From contig JACAUC010000020.1 of the NCBI GenBank assembly GCA_013390945.1, positions 1 to 40,276 of the forward strand: a stretch of DNA of 40,276 nt, read 5' to 3'. Positions 7,459 through 16,024 of this stretch are shown here, one piece after another. The notes under the pieces were generated by a model. That model was not told the DNA's origin, made no database searches, and was given only the letters and a program-made list of their open reading frames with translations. The translations under genes and the position numbers were made by a program. This DNA is from Candidatus Chloroheliaceae bacterium. Its GTDB lineage: Bacteria; Chloroflexota; Chloroflexia; Chloroheliales; Chloroheliaceae. Within the stretch, counting starts at the first letter, position 1. Every line of letters begins with the position of its first letter.

Positions 7459-8859
7459 CTAAAAAACCAGAATCATAGTCAAATCGTTGACGTTAGTTTG
7501 AGTAGGGCCAGTTTGCAACAAATCTCCTAAACTTTCAAAAAAGTGGTAGGCATCGTTGCGTCGCAGATAGTCGTGCGGGTCAAGGCCGAGCGATTTGGCC
7601 CGGCAAATGGTATCACCCTCTACCATTGCGCCTGCCGCATCGGTGGGTCCGTCCGAACCATCGGTTGCCAGTGGCACAATCAGCACCCCCTCCAAATCGG
7701 CGATAGCCAAAGCCGCAGCTAAGGCCAATTCCTGATTCCGCCCCCCAAGACCCTCGCCATGTACCGTCACGGTAGTTTCACCGCCAAGCAGAAGGCAGGC
7801 TGGACGAGCCACTGGCGTATTAAAGGTATGAATCTCTTTTGCCAAAGCCGCATAAACCCGCGCTACTTCTCGCGCCTCCCCCTCCACAAAGGTAGAAAGC
7901 AACAGCGGATTAAACCCTAAATGACGCGCCGCTTCTACGGCAGCTAGGGCGGCTATGCGATTGTCGGCTACCACTACATTTTGTACCTTTTCAAATAGGG
8001 CTTCCCCCGGTTTGGGCGTTTCTGGGAGTTGCCCATTCACGCCTGCCCTAAGATGCGCCAAAATCGAAGGAGGAGTCCCGGTGGTGGTCAGGCCAAAATT
8101 CTCTAAAGTAGCCCAAGCCTCACCAAAAGTGGAGGTGTCTGGCACAGTCGGGCCACTGGCAATCACGTCCAGCGGACTACCAACCACATCCGAAAGTAGC
8201 AGACCAATCACCGAAGCAGGGTTGGCCCAACGTGCCAACTGCCCGCCCTTAATCTGAGAAAGGTGCTTTCTTACGGTATTCATCTGGTTGATGGTTGCGC
8301 CACAACGCAACAGTGCCCCGGTAAGTAGCTGCATCTCGGCGAGGGTCACACCTTCTACGGGCATTTCCAGCAAAGCCGAGCCACCGCCACTAATTACCGC
8401 CAGCACCAGATCATCTTCGTTCAAACCCTGTAATAATTCGACAATACGTTGTGTTCCCTTTACACCAGCCTCATCTAAGACCGGATGGCTCGCCTCGGTC
8501 AAAGCTATCGGACCCGTCTCCGTGCCGAAGGGTGGAACATAGCCATACTTGACATTAACCAACCCCCTCTCCAACCGCGCCCCTAAGAGACCGACTAGGG
8601 CTTCCGCCATCGGCCACCCTGCCTTACCTGCGCCCACTACATAAACCCGATTATATTGGTTTAGGTCATATTCTCGCCCGGCTACCTCCAGCCGTCCGCT
8701 CTCCGAATCGTAGCGCAACACTTTGCGAATAGCCGCCCCCGGCTCCACCGCCCCCAGAGCCGCACTCAAGATCGTCAGAGCTATTTCGCGGCGTTCCCGA
8801 CTGGAGATAGCTCTCTTCTCCAGCAAAGACTTTATCAGCGGATTTTTCAAAAGATCCAT
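7459..8859 (-). CDS. Glycerate 2-kinase, MOFRL family
   Basis: 467 aa from the ATG at 8859 (MDLLKNP...), which has GGAG nine bases upstream. An in-frame extension to 8934 would run into the gene that ends at 8885, so I reject it. The N-terminal half (DUF4147) has the AGKAGWPMAEAL and SGGGSALLEMP loops. The C-terminal MOFRL domain has GGETTV, GGRNQELALA and LATDGSDGPTDAAG. The enzyme phosphorylates D-glycerate to 2-phosphoglycerate with ATP, in serine-cycle, glyoxylate or sugar-acid breakdown. The symbol gck or garK would be a guess, so none is given. The small membrane protein gene lies 25 bp upstream, so the two may be co-transcribed. Confidence 0.92.
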   Translation of the reverse strand: MDLLKNPLIKSLLEKRAISSRERREIALTILSAALGAVEPGAAIRKVLRYDSESGRLEVAGREYDLNQYNRVYVVGAGKAGWPMAEALVGLLGARLERGLVNVKYGYVPPFGTETGPIALTEASHPVLDEAGVKGTQRIVELLQGLNEDDLVLAVISGGGSALLEMPVEGVTLAEMQLLTGALLRCGATINQMNTVRKHLSQIKGGQLARWANPASVIGLLLSDVVGSPLDVIASGPTVPDTSTFGEAWATLENFGLTTTGTPPSILAHLRAGVNGQLPETPKPGEALFEKVQNVVVADNRIAALAAVEAARHLGFNPLLLSTFVEGEAREVARVYAALAKEIHTFNTPVARPACLLLGGETTVTVHGEGLGGRNQELALAAALAIADLEGVLIVPLATDGSDGPTDAAGAMVEGDTICRAKSLGLDPHDYLRRNDAYHFFESLGDLLQTGPTQTNVNDLTMILVF

Positions 8860-8884
8860 CTTTGGCTCCGTAAAAGCTTTAAAT

Positions 8885-9232
8885 TTAGCGACATGCCGAC
8901 CGGGTAGTACGCACCAGAGCCACCAGCGAGCCAAGCATTGAAAGAGCCAAGCTACCCAGTAAGATGAGTTGCCAAGCCGCTATCTCCTTAGCTTCCGCCA
9001 AAACTAAACCATTACCAGTACGAGGCATACCAGGAACGACAGGATTACCGCCAAAAGTTAGCACCGTCGTTGGCACGGTAGCCGTAGCAATCGTAGGCGG
9101 AGGCCCGGCGGTCTGACCGTAAGCGATACCCCAAGTGCCACCCAACGAAGCCAACAACAAAATCGTCAATACTCCGGTTATTACAAAACTCAACAGAGCC
9201 AAACCGGATTTTTTGTTAAGCAGTTTCGACAT
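8885..9232 (-). CDS. Small membrane protein with MPRTG sorting-like tail
   Basis: 115 aa. A hydrophobic N-terminal segment (residues about 10-38) probably acts as a signal peptide. A short Thr/Pro-rich part leads to MPRTG, and after about 17 residues comes a second hydrophobic helix (LILLGSLALSMLGSLVALV) ending in a basic tail (RTTRSACR). This layout matches a sortase-type cell-wall or membrane sorting signal, with MPxTG in place of LPxTG. No sortase gene is in the window. The ligand or role cannot be told; it may only display a very short extracellular peptide. Confidence 0.7.
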   Translation of the reverse strand: MSKLLNKKSGLALLSFVITGVLTILLLASLGGTWGIAYGQTAGPPPTIATATVPTTVLTFGGNPVVPGMPRTGNGLVLAEAKEIAAWQLILLGSLALSMLGSLVALVRTTRSACR

Positions 9233-9383
9233 CTAAAGCCTTTCGTAAAGCCGCTTTTCCGACCATACTATAAAATTTTGATCGCACCATGGTAAAATTC
9301 TGGTTCCCAACCTAGATGGGCCTTATTTTACCACGAATGAATCAATAATCCCACTAAATCTTGCTTCCAAACGGCTTTTTTTC

Positions 9384-9412
9384 TTGACGGCTTGGTTGTA
9401 TACTATTAAAAT
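9384..9412 (+). promoter_or_regulatory. Promoter of the GNAT gene
   Basis: TTGACG at 9384-9389 and TAAAAT at 9407-9412 are 17 bp apart. It lies inside the longest possible reading frame of the acetyltransferase, so the true start must be downstream. Confidence 0.55.
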
Positions 9413-9476
9413 CACGAAACGAAAGCCAGAGTTAAAAAAGTGCTTAAAAATGTGGAAATGGTTAAATAGGTTTAAA

Positions 9477-10109
9477 ATGCTAGATAATCGGGTGCTAGTG
9501 ACCGGTGAAAAAACTTTGGTACGACAATTCACCCGCGAAGATGTAGACGCATGGTTACAGTGGCCGTCACAGCTTGACCCACTCTATACCTCTAGTTATC
9601 CGCGCCCGATGAACCGCTACGAGCGAGATGCTTGGTATTATGAGCGGTTAAACCGGAATGATTATATGATGTTTGCAGTGGATGATAAGCGAGGTCAATT
9701 AATTGGCCTGCTCACCCTACGTAACATTGATCGTAGTCATGCCCACGCGGTGCTAGGTATTACCTTGCGACCAGAAGTATTGAGCGGAGGAATGGGAACC
9801 GATGCGCTCTGGAGTTTCCTCGGCTACTATTTTGATGTGCTAAAATTTGATGCTATGTTCCTTGATGTAGCCGCTTATAATCGTCGGGCGCAACGAGTTT
9901 ACGAGAAATGCGGCTTTGTCTATACCAGCGAACACTGGGGCCATTTCGACGACTATAGTGTCTTTGCCAATAATCACTATCACGGAATACGCCAATACTT
10001 CCGGCGGCACGGAGCGTGGATTGAAACCCTCTTTTATGATATGATATTGCGCCGCCAAGATTTTTATAAGCGCCGCCAAGCGGGGCGGGGGCCGATTATT
10101 CGAAAATAG
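9477..10109 (+). CDS. GNAT-family N-acetyltransferase (RimJ/RimL-like)
   Basis: About 210 aa from the ATG at 9477 (MLDNRVLVTG); an ATG at 9450 is the alternative. The N-terminal beta strand TLVRQFTREDVDAWLQW is typical of RimJ/RimL-like acetyltransferases. A GNAT core follows, with LGITLRPEVLSGGMGTDAL (acetyl-CoA pyrophosphate loop, with GGMGT for the usual RGxGxG/A) and VAAYNRRAQRVYEKCGF (motif B, the N-R-A-x-x-x-Y-x-K-x-G-F signature). The acceptor substrate is unknown. The C-terminal 40 aa after DYSVFANN are basic and unusual for the family. The TPR gene begins 40 bp downstream on the same strand. Confidence 0.88.
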   Translation: MLDNRVLVTGEKTLVRQFTREDVDAWLQWPSQLDPLYTSSYPRPMNRYERDAWYYERLNRNDYMMFAVDDKRGQLIGLLTLRNIDRSHAHAVLGITLRPEVLSGGMGTDALWSFLGYYFDVLKFDAMFLDVAAYNRRAQRVYEKCGFVYTSEHWGHFDDYSVFANNHYHGIRQYFRRHGAWIETLFYDMILRRQDFYKRRQAGRGPIIRK

Positions 10110-10149
10110 AGACTGATCGGGAGAGTCGCCCGACAGGGAGCGAAAATCA

Positions 10150-11067
10150 ATGATAGAAGGGCATAATTATCGCCCAGAACTAAACCGCCAAGCGATTGAG
10201 CGCGGCTTGGTTTTTATTGAGCTAAAGGATGAAGTAAGCGACCGCTTAGAGCTACCCAGCCTAATTCCTATTTTTAAGCAGGATTTAGAGCAGGAACTAA
10301 GTGGCGGTCAGATTTCTCCGGCGGCTATAGCTGCTGGTATCGAAGCCTTGAAATTGCTTAACTCTAGCCTAGACGAATATGACCGTTTCTTGGCTCGCTA
10401 TTACCTTTTAGAAGCGCAGCGCGCCCTCGAACAAAAGGATACCTATCAGGCTCAGCGTTATTTTCAAAAAGGCTACGCGCTTGACCAAGACGAGTTATCG
10501 GCGGAAGCGGCCTTCTACTTAGCGGGCCTAATGGCCCCCGCCGACCCAGAGGGGGCTATCCGATTCTACCGCGAATCATTACGGCTAAATCCCAACTCAG
10601 CAGCAGCCCATTTTGAACTGGGCTTACTCATGCGCGACCGACGTGACCTGCAAGCCTCTCTAACCGAATTTGAAGTAGCCTATCGCCTAGAGCCAAATAG
10701 TGCCAATCTGCTCAACGAAGTAGGTGATACTCACGTGATGGCCGAGGATTTGCCTAGTGCCCGCGCCGCCTACAAACGAGCCAGTGAATTAGAGCCGGAC
10801 TATTGGATTTTACCCGTCAAGTTGGGTATTACTGAATATAATATGGCGGACTTTCCTGCCGCGATTAAAGACCTGCGAAATGGATTGGAACTGGCTCCAG
10901 AGGAATTGGACACCGATTTTACCGCCTCACTCTACCTCGAAGGACTCTATTATTTGGGTCTTGCCTACCGTGAAAGTGGTAAACCAGAACAGGCTCGCAA
11001 AATCTTCAGGGCCGTCCTCAATATCACCCCCGACCATCCCGGCGCATTGGAAGGCTTAAATCGGTAG
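10150..11067 (+). CDS. TPR-repeat protein
   Basis: 305 aa. After about 65 N-terminal residues there are roughly six tetratricopeptide repeats, clearest at residues 95-300 (DTYQAQRYFQKGYALD, AIRFYRESLRLNPNSAAAHFELG, SLTEFEVAYRLEPNSANL, ARAAYKRASELEPDYW, AIKDLRNGLELAPEE, ARKIFRAVLNITPDHPGALEGL). There is no signal peptide or membrane helix, so it is likely a cytoplasmic protein-protein interaction scaffold. GGGAG lies nine bases before the ATG. It follows the GNAT gene closely and may share its transcript. Confidence 0.9.
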   Translation: MIEGHNYRPELNRQAIERGLVFIELKDEVSDRLELPSLIPIFKQDLEQELSGGQISPAAIAAGIEALKLLNSSLDEYDRFLARYYLLEAQRALEQKDTYQAQRYFQKGYALDQDELSAEAAFYLAGLMAPADPEGAIRFYRESLRLNPNSAAAHFELGLLMRDRRDLQASLTEFEVAYRLEPNSANLLNEVGDTHVMAEDLPSARAAYKRASELEPDYWILPVKLGITEYNMADFPAAIKDLRNGLELAPEELDTDFTASLYLEGLYYLGLAYRESGKPEQARKIFRAVLNITPDHPGALEGLNR

Positions 11068-11251
11068 AGGTAGTTCAAACTCTAAACAAACTATCTACAA
11101 ACCTTATCTATTTCCTAATGAAGATTAAACCCTTGTTGAGCTAAATCGCAAGTATAATGAGTGAGAAGGGCAGGGATTGAAAAACACCTGCCCGGTCACT
11201 AAATATAATATAACGGTAACTGATATATAGATTGGAGTAACTTAAAAAGAT

Positions 11252-11989
11252 ATGGCAAACTATGACGGTTTAGTTCTAGTAGCCGGGGCCAGCGGGGATG
11301 TTGGTCGGCGAGTGGTAAAGACCCTACTGCAAGAAGGAATTGCGGTTAGGGCTTTGGTACGTAACAAGGCCAAAGCCGCAGAACTGGAAAAGTTGGGGGC
11401 CAGCGTGGTGCTAATAGATTTGACCGACGAGGTTAATGCACCTAAAATCCTAAAAAAAGCGATGGAAGGAGTTACGGCGGTCATCAGTGCGCTCGGTACA
11501 CGCCAACCTTTTAGTTTCACCAATGGTTTGCGTCAGGTGGACTATTTCGGTAATCGTCGGTTGGTAGATGCCGCTCTTGCGGCAGGGGTCAACCATTTTA
11601 TCCTCAACTCGACGATGGGTTTAGCTTCTCCGCCCACCATTTTTAAGCCATTTAGCTTTCCCTTCTATCCTAAATGGGAGGCCGAAGCGTACTTAGTGCA
11701 GAGCGGATTAACCTATACTATTATCCGGCCCGGCGGGTTAGTCAATAGCGACGCAGAACTCAAAGGCCCGGCGGGTTGGAAACATTCCCCGGTCTTGGCA
11801 ACCGCCAAACTAAATGGGGAAGATGGTTTCGGTGGATTTGGTCGCATACATCGGCAGGATGTGGCGGAATTACTGGTCAAGAGCCTCTGGACGGAAGCGA
11901 CCCACAAGCGTATCTTTGAGGCTTTGGATCGTGCCTCTGTCCGGGCCAATGATCGGGCTAAAATCCTCAAGGGTGTCTTTCAGAATTAA
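11252..11989 (+). CDS. NAD(P)-binding atypical SDR (NmrA/YwnB-like)
   Basis: 245 aa. The Rossmann motif LVAGASGDVGRRVVKTLL fits the GxxGxxG pattern of atypical short-chain dehydrogenases. The conserved strand VTAVISALGTRQP, the VDYFGNRRLVDAALAAGVNHFILNST segment and YTIIRPGGL near the substrate side also match. No classical YxxxK pair is seen, as is common in this NmrA/HSCARG/YwnB-like group. These proteins act as oxidoreductases or as NADPH sensors, and I cannot choose between them. Plants and cyanobacteria use close relatives as chaperone-like tethers. The gene stands alone between short intergenic regions. Confidence 0.88.
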   Translation: MANYDGLVLVAGASGDVGRRVVKTLLQEGIAVRALVRNKAKAAELEKLGASVVLIDLTDEVNAPKILKKAMEGVTAVISALGTRQPFSFTNGLRQVDYFGNRRLVDAALAAGVNHFILNSTMGLASPPTIFKPFSFPFYPKWEAEAYLVQSGLTYTIIRPGGLVNSDAELKGPAGWKHSPVLATAKLNGEDGFGGFGRIHRQDVAELLVKSLWTEATHKRIFEALDRASVRANDRAKILKGVFQN

Positions 11990-12020
11990 ATTTGGGTAAA
12001 GAACGGCAGTAAATTTTTCA

Positions 12021-12070
12021 ACCGATTAGGAGGTAAGTAAGCGGATAATTTTATCTAATTACTTACCTTA
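12021..12070. terminator. Bidirectional hairpin between convergent genes
   Basis: AGGTAAGTAA at 12031-12040 pairs perfectly with TTACTTACCT at 12059-12068, and the loop contains a smaller GATA/TATC stem. It lies between the SDR stop (11989) and the lipoprotein stop (12109). Confidence 0.65.
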
Positions 12071-12108
12071 ATCCACACTAAAATATCCACTATAATCTTG
12101 GTTATTTA

Positions 12109-12669
12109 TTAGTAGGTCTCCAGTCCCCACCTAAATTGCTTATAGTCAACAACTTTTGTGCTGCTGCTTTCTCCAGAATATGCTATTTTTTTATTATCGG
12201 GAGACCATTGAATTTTATTAATGTCACCGGATGCAATTTTTTGACTATTATAATCATCAGCCGCAGCTATATACAAATCATCATTAGCACGGGCAAAAGC
12301 AATCAGATTGCCATCAGGTGACCAAACAGCAGTGTTCACCTTATCCTTGAGGGTAAGAAGCTTGCTACCATCGGGATTAGAAACATAAAGAATATCTTTA
12401 TTTATATAGAGTAATTGAGCATTATGAGGAGTAGTTGCAGTAGTAGGGGTATCAATTTTTAATAAATTACTAATGTTTGGGGTGATAGTTACAAGATTTG
12501 AAAGGGATATGCTGTTAGTTATAACCATACTGGAATCAATAGAATGTGTTAACCCAGTGGTAAAAGAAGCGGCTGGTGTATTAGTTTTTTCATTATCGCA
12601 AGCTGTTAGAACAGTAGTACCTAAAATAGTTAACAGAAACAACAATTTTATTTGTATCGGAAGATTCAT
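12109..12669 (-). CDS. Small lipoprotein with WD40-like (PD40/TolB-type) repeats
   Basis: 186 aa. The signal peptide ends in a lipobox (TVLTACDN, Cys at about residue 24). A Thr/Ser/Asn-rich linker follows to about residue 75. The remainder has three PD40/TolB-like blades (YVSNPDGSKLL..., AVWSPDGNLIAFA, IQWSPDNKKIAYS). Three blades are too few for a closed propeller, so this is either a truncated relative of a TolB-like protein or a partner for another one. The gene is visibly richer in A+T than its neighbours and ends abruptly with RWGLETY, so transfer or truncation is possible. Function unknown. Confidence 0.72.
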   Translation of the reverse strand: MNLPIQIKLLFLLTILGTTVLTACDNEKTNTPAASFTTGLTHSIDSSMVITNSISLSNLVTITPNISNLLKIDTPTTATTPHNAQLLYINKDILYVSNPDGSKLLTLKDKVNTAVWSPDGNLIAFARANDDLYIAAADDYNSQKIASGDINKIQWSPDNKKIAYSGESSSTKVVDYKQFRWGLETY

Positions 12670-12999
12670 TTCTTAAACCTTTATTAAGTTTTGTAGCTTC
12701 TAACCGAAGCTCAATTCATGGTTCGCTTTTGAGAAATTGTAAAATTACATTAGGTGAAACTATGTAAAATTTATATTAGTTTTATTCAGGCGATGTTAAG
12801 GTTATATACATAACTCAATTGTAAAGGCTTCTAGTAAAAGCTGGGTAAAAATCATGTGGATATTCGGTTAATATTTAGCTTTTAGCCTTTTAGAGTGGCT
12901 TCTAAAAGGAGAGTTGAATCAAACTGAGCAGTTATGGTACTATTATCCTAGATAAGCTACACAAACCGAAAACAACCTTAAAGGATAGGGCAGGGGCTA
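12670..12999. other. A+T-rich intergenic region with a hairpin
   Basis: No gene is supported. A perfect 9-bp stem CCTTTTAGA/TCTAAAAGG occupies 12886-12909 with a 6-base loop. A TATTAT box at 12941-12946 could be the -10 for the downstream glycosidase, but no good -35 was found. Confidence 0.5.
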
Positions 13000-15183
13000 A
13001 TGCAAAACTTACGAAAGCACCAAACCGTTTCAGCTCTTATAACAGGCTTATTTGTGGCTAATTTTTTATTAGGGCTTTTTCCTTTCGAGCAGTTGGTCTT
13101 AGCCGATAGACTCCAACAGCATCGGATTGAAGAGCCGAAAGATCTATCTGTAATTGTCTTGAGCAATGGCATAATTACTAGGGTTGTCCAATTAAGTCGA
13201 ACTGGCCCGGTGACCATTTCGTTGATGAACTTGCTAACCGGAACCGAATACCTGAAGGCTACTAGAAGCGAGTTTCGTCTTTTGTTATCGCACGAACTAA
13301 CAGGCAACGATCAAATAGTAGAGTTACCCGCAGAAGCTTTTCATATGACCAGCTATAGCTGGAATTGGCAAAGTAGACCACAGCAATTGCAGGTAGAGTT
13401 AAGCGGCACATTTGCCAAGGTACCCGTTCAGGCCACACTTTATTATGAGGTGCAAGAGGGCACCAATTTTATTCGCAAGTGGCTAAAAGTAGCACCCTTC
13501 AACGCGCCGGGCTGGGTCATTCGGGAGGTAGTCCTAGAGGATTGGCAGGCAAAAGAGGAGTTAGAACCGCTTGGGATAGTGCAGCGTTACCCGGAACTAC
13601 ACGCTGATGGCAGCGATCAGATTAACTACAGTAGCGGACGTGACCCGAACGCACTAGACACCAGCAATCCGAGTCAACGTTTTAGCCTCGTGCCTTCTTC
13701 GCATGAAGTAGCGCAACACCGCGACGGAAAGCAGGGGCTCTATTTTTTCACCGAATCACTCTTTGGCAAGGAGCAATTTGACGGAAATTTAAAATTAAGC
13801 AACGCTGACTTTATCGAACCAAAAGAGGGCTTTAGCAGTGGGCGAGCCGTAATTGGTACGTGGCAAGGTAGCTCTGAGATTGGGTTCAAACGCTACAACG
13901 ACTATATTTACAATCATTATGCCGTTATCAAAGGGAAAAAAGACCCGGTTTGGCTTAGCACTTGGTATGTCTATGAGGATAAAATCAATGAGGCTGAGCT
14001 TACGCAGATGGTAAATAATATGCAGGAGGCCGGGTTTTACGATGTTTTACATATAGATGCAGGTTGGGAAAAAGATGCACCCTTGCAGGTAAATACCGCC
14101 GAAGATAAATTTCCCGAAGGACTTGATTTGCTGGCAGGAAAACTCAATTCGGCAGGCTTGGGGATGGGCTTGTGGATGAATCCTTTTAGCGGACATTACC
14201 AAGATATAACTTCTTACCAATCTTTTCGGGAGCAACACCCTGACTGGATAGCCAGCAATGGTACATGGATTTGTCCCTTGAGTGGGGCCGGAGAATATAT
14301 CCGCAACCGACTATTAGAGATTATACAAAGCTGGCCGTTAAAAGAACTCTATTGGGATGGAGCCGATTGGAATTTAGCTGGATGTGACTCGAAGGAGCGC
14401 GGTTGGCGCACCCCGGCGGAGGAACATATTCTAACTTTAAAATTTTTCGCCAATCTTTTGCAGGAATTACACTCCTTTCAATCGGATTTGCGGGTGGTAG
14501 TATGGAGCGCACCGCCCGATATTCACTGGCTAAGTGTGACCGACCAAGTGCAATTGAGCGATATTGATACCCCTCCGCTCGGTCTCAGCGAATTAATTCG
14601 TCGCCAACAAATTTATCACGCCTCTTTTCAACGCCCGGCGGCGGCTATTTGGGGAGATTGGTATGGCTTGCAATACCGACGCAGTTGGAGCGAAAGCCTC
14701 GGTCTACCGTTGAATCGGCTCCAATATGCTGAGATGAGTCAATTGGGCAATGGCGCAACTCAAGCGGGAGGTAGCTACGCCTTGCCCTATGCCCATATCG
14801 AATTGACGGCGTTTTTGGCTAAAATGTTTGCTTTTCGCAAGCAATTTGGTTCTTACTTTAATTACTACCAACATATCCTAAATTTCCCAGATGGCTCTAG
14901 TGTGGAGGGAGAAGCCCATTTGATAGACGGCAAAGGTTTTATCCTGCTCTATAACCCGCAGGAGATAGAGCAAACAATTAACCTGCCGTTGAACGAACCA
15001 GAACTAGAGCTATCGCCAGAGAAGAGCTATAGCCTCACCGATTGGAGTACGCTCGATACTAGCCAAACCATCGGCGACGTTTATCTTAACCAGTCACTCC
15101 CCATTAGTGTACCAGCCCTAGGCTGGCGGATTATTGGTCTTAATATACCTAACGAGACACCCGCTTCTTTAGAAAACAAATAG
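13000..15183 (+). CDS. Secreted GH36-like alpha-galactosidase (paralogue A)
   Basis: 727 aa. A signal peptide occupies about residues 1-36. The N-terminal beta-sandwich domain is followed by a GH36/melibiase-type (beta/alpha)8 barrel: LGMGLWMNPFSG, LKELYWDGADWN (candidate nucleophile D453), RVVVWSAPPDIHWL, QLSDIDTPPLG (candidate acid/base Asp), then a C-terminal beta domain. It probably removes alpha-linked galactose or a related sugar outside the cell. It is strongly similar along its whole length to the 766-aa protein at 21804-24104; the two flank the FHA gene pair. No transporter or sugar regulator is nearby. The substrate cannot be read from the sequence. Confidence 0.85.
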   Translation: MQNLRKHQTVSALITGLFVANFLLGLFPFEQLVLADRLQQHRIEEPKDLSVIVLSNGIITRVVQLSRTGPVTISLMNLLTGTEYLKATRSEFRLLLSHELTGNDQIVELPAEAFHMTSYSWNWQSRPQQLQVELSGTFAKVPVQATLYYEVQEGTNFIRKWLKVAPFNAPGWVIREVVLEDWQAKEELEPLGIVQRYPELHADGSDQINYSSGRDPNALDTSNPSQRFSLVPSSHEVAQHRDGKQGLYFFTESLFGKEQFDGNLKLSNADFIEPKEGFSSGRAVIGTWQGSSEIGFKRYNDYIYNHYAVIKGKKDPVWLSTWYVYEDKINEAELTQMVNNMQEAGFYDVLHIDAGWEKDAPLQVNTAEDKFPEGLDLLAGKLNSAGLGMGLWMNPFSGHYQDITSYQSFREQHPDWIASNGTWICPLSGAGEYIRNRLLEIIQSWPLKELYWDGADWNLAGCDSKERGWRTPAEEHILTLKFFANLLQELHSFQSDLRVVVWSAPPDIHWLSVTDQVQLSDIDTPPLGLSELIRRQQIYHASFQRPAAAIWGDWYGLQYRRSWSESLGLPLNRLQYAEMSQLGNGATQAGGSYALPYAHIELTAFLAKMFAFRKQFGSYFNYYQHILNFPDGSSVEGEAHLIDGKGFILLYNPQEIEQTINLPLNEPELELSPEKSYSLTDWSTLDTSQTIGDVYLNQSLPISVPALGWRIIGLNIPNETPASLENK

Positions 15184-15184
15184 G

Positions 15185-15493
15185 TTATGGTGCTTCATAC
15201 CGAAACTGGTTGAGTAAATCTATGGCTCGCATTGCGCCTTTGGGGGTAATCTCAAGACCCCAATAGCGCGTAATGTGGCTATTTCTCTCCAGTCCATCTT
15301 TATCCTCATTGGCCCGAATATAACCAGCGCTCTTGAGTTGGGCCAGACCCTCCATTACTTCTTTTTCTTCCATTGGGTAGCCGTTTTTTTCAAGAGCCGC
15401 CCTAATTTCCACGCTATCTATATTGTAGCTTTCGCGCTTACGGATGCGCTTGTGTACCATTATCAAAATTGTATCTTCTAAATCCAAGTCCAC
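15185..15493 (-). CDS. Small winged-helix-like protein
   Basis: 102 aa from a GTG start. The sequence is compatible with a winged helix-turn-helix: IDSVEIRAALEKNGYPMEEKEVMEGLAQLKSAGYIRA would be helices 2 and 3, followed by a wing and ITPKGAMRAIDLL as the last helix. Many such domains bind DNA as dimers, but some act only in protein contacts. It converges on the alpha-galactosidase with a single base between the two stop codons. The promoter lies in the 530-bp gap that it shares with the FHA-protease gene, so local regulation is possible but unproven. Confidence 0.68.
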   Translation of the reverse strand: MDLDLEDTILIMVHKRIRKRESYNIDSVEIRAALEKNGYPMEEKEVMEGLAQLKSAGYIRANEDKDGLERNSHITRYWGLEITPKGAMRAIDLLNQFRYEAP

Positions 15494-16024
15494 CTAATAG
15501 CCCGCCTTTCCTTTGTTGCAAGTTGCAAGTTTCAAAATTTCAGTGAAATGTACCAGCGGCAATCCGTTAATTTACGAATAATTGACGTTTATTAATAGTG
15601 GGTGGCTCCAGAGCAGAACCTAACGCAGTTATCGTAAAATAAGCCTCATCCTTACTAGCGAATTTTATTCTACCCCTTGAGGCAGAAGCAATCAAACTTT
15701 AACGCCTTTTAATCAGCGTAAGATCAGACCTGAAAGGTGGTATTATTCTCTCTTCGGTTGTAGAATAAACTGGAGAAATTTGACCAGAACTTGGTTTTCT
15801 AGCAAGCAAGGCGGAGTTATTTAGCTTGTTTGGACTACCCTAAACGTTTCGCGGAGCAGATTAGGATTGTAAGGGAGGCCGTTCTAAGGTATAATATAAC
15901 CAATGTAAGGGTAAAGATTAAACCGGATTAAGATTTTCACCAAAGGGCTAAGTTTAGCGGTGAAGGATCTCTTCTAAATAGAAATCATTTAATACTAACA
16001 GTTTTACGGACGAGGGACATAGTA
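15494..16024. other. Divergent intergenic region
   Basis: This 531-bp region holds no supported gene. It contains a TTGCAAGTTGCAAG direct repeat near 15525 and the promoter at 15867-15895. The rest shows nothing I recognise. Confidence 0.6.
15867..15895 (+). promoter_or_regulatory. Promoter of the FHA-protease gene
   Basis: TTGTAA at 15867-15872 and TATAAT at 15890-15895 are spaced 17 bp apart. The leader to the GTG start at 16025 is about 120 nt. Confidence 0.6.

Noticed and set aside
8860..8934. N-terminal extension of the glycerate kinase
   Set aside because: It overlaps the upstream gene, adds no family sequence, and the ATG at 8859 has a proper ribosome site.
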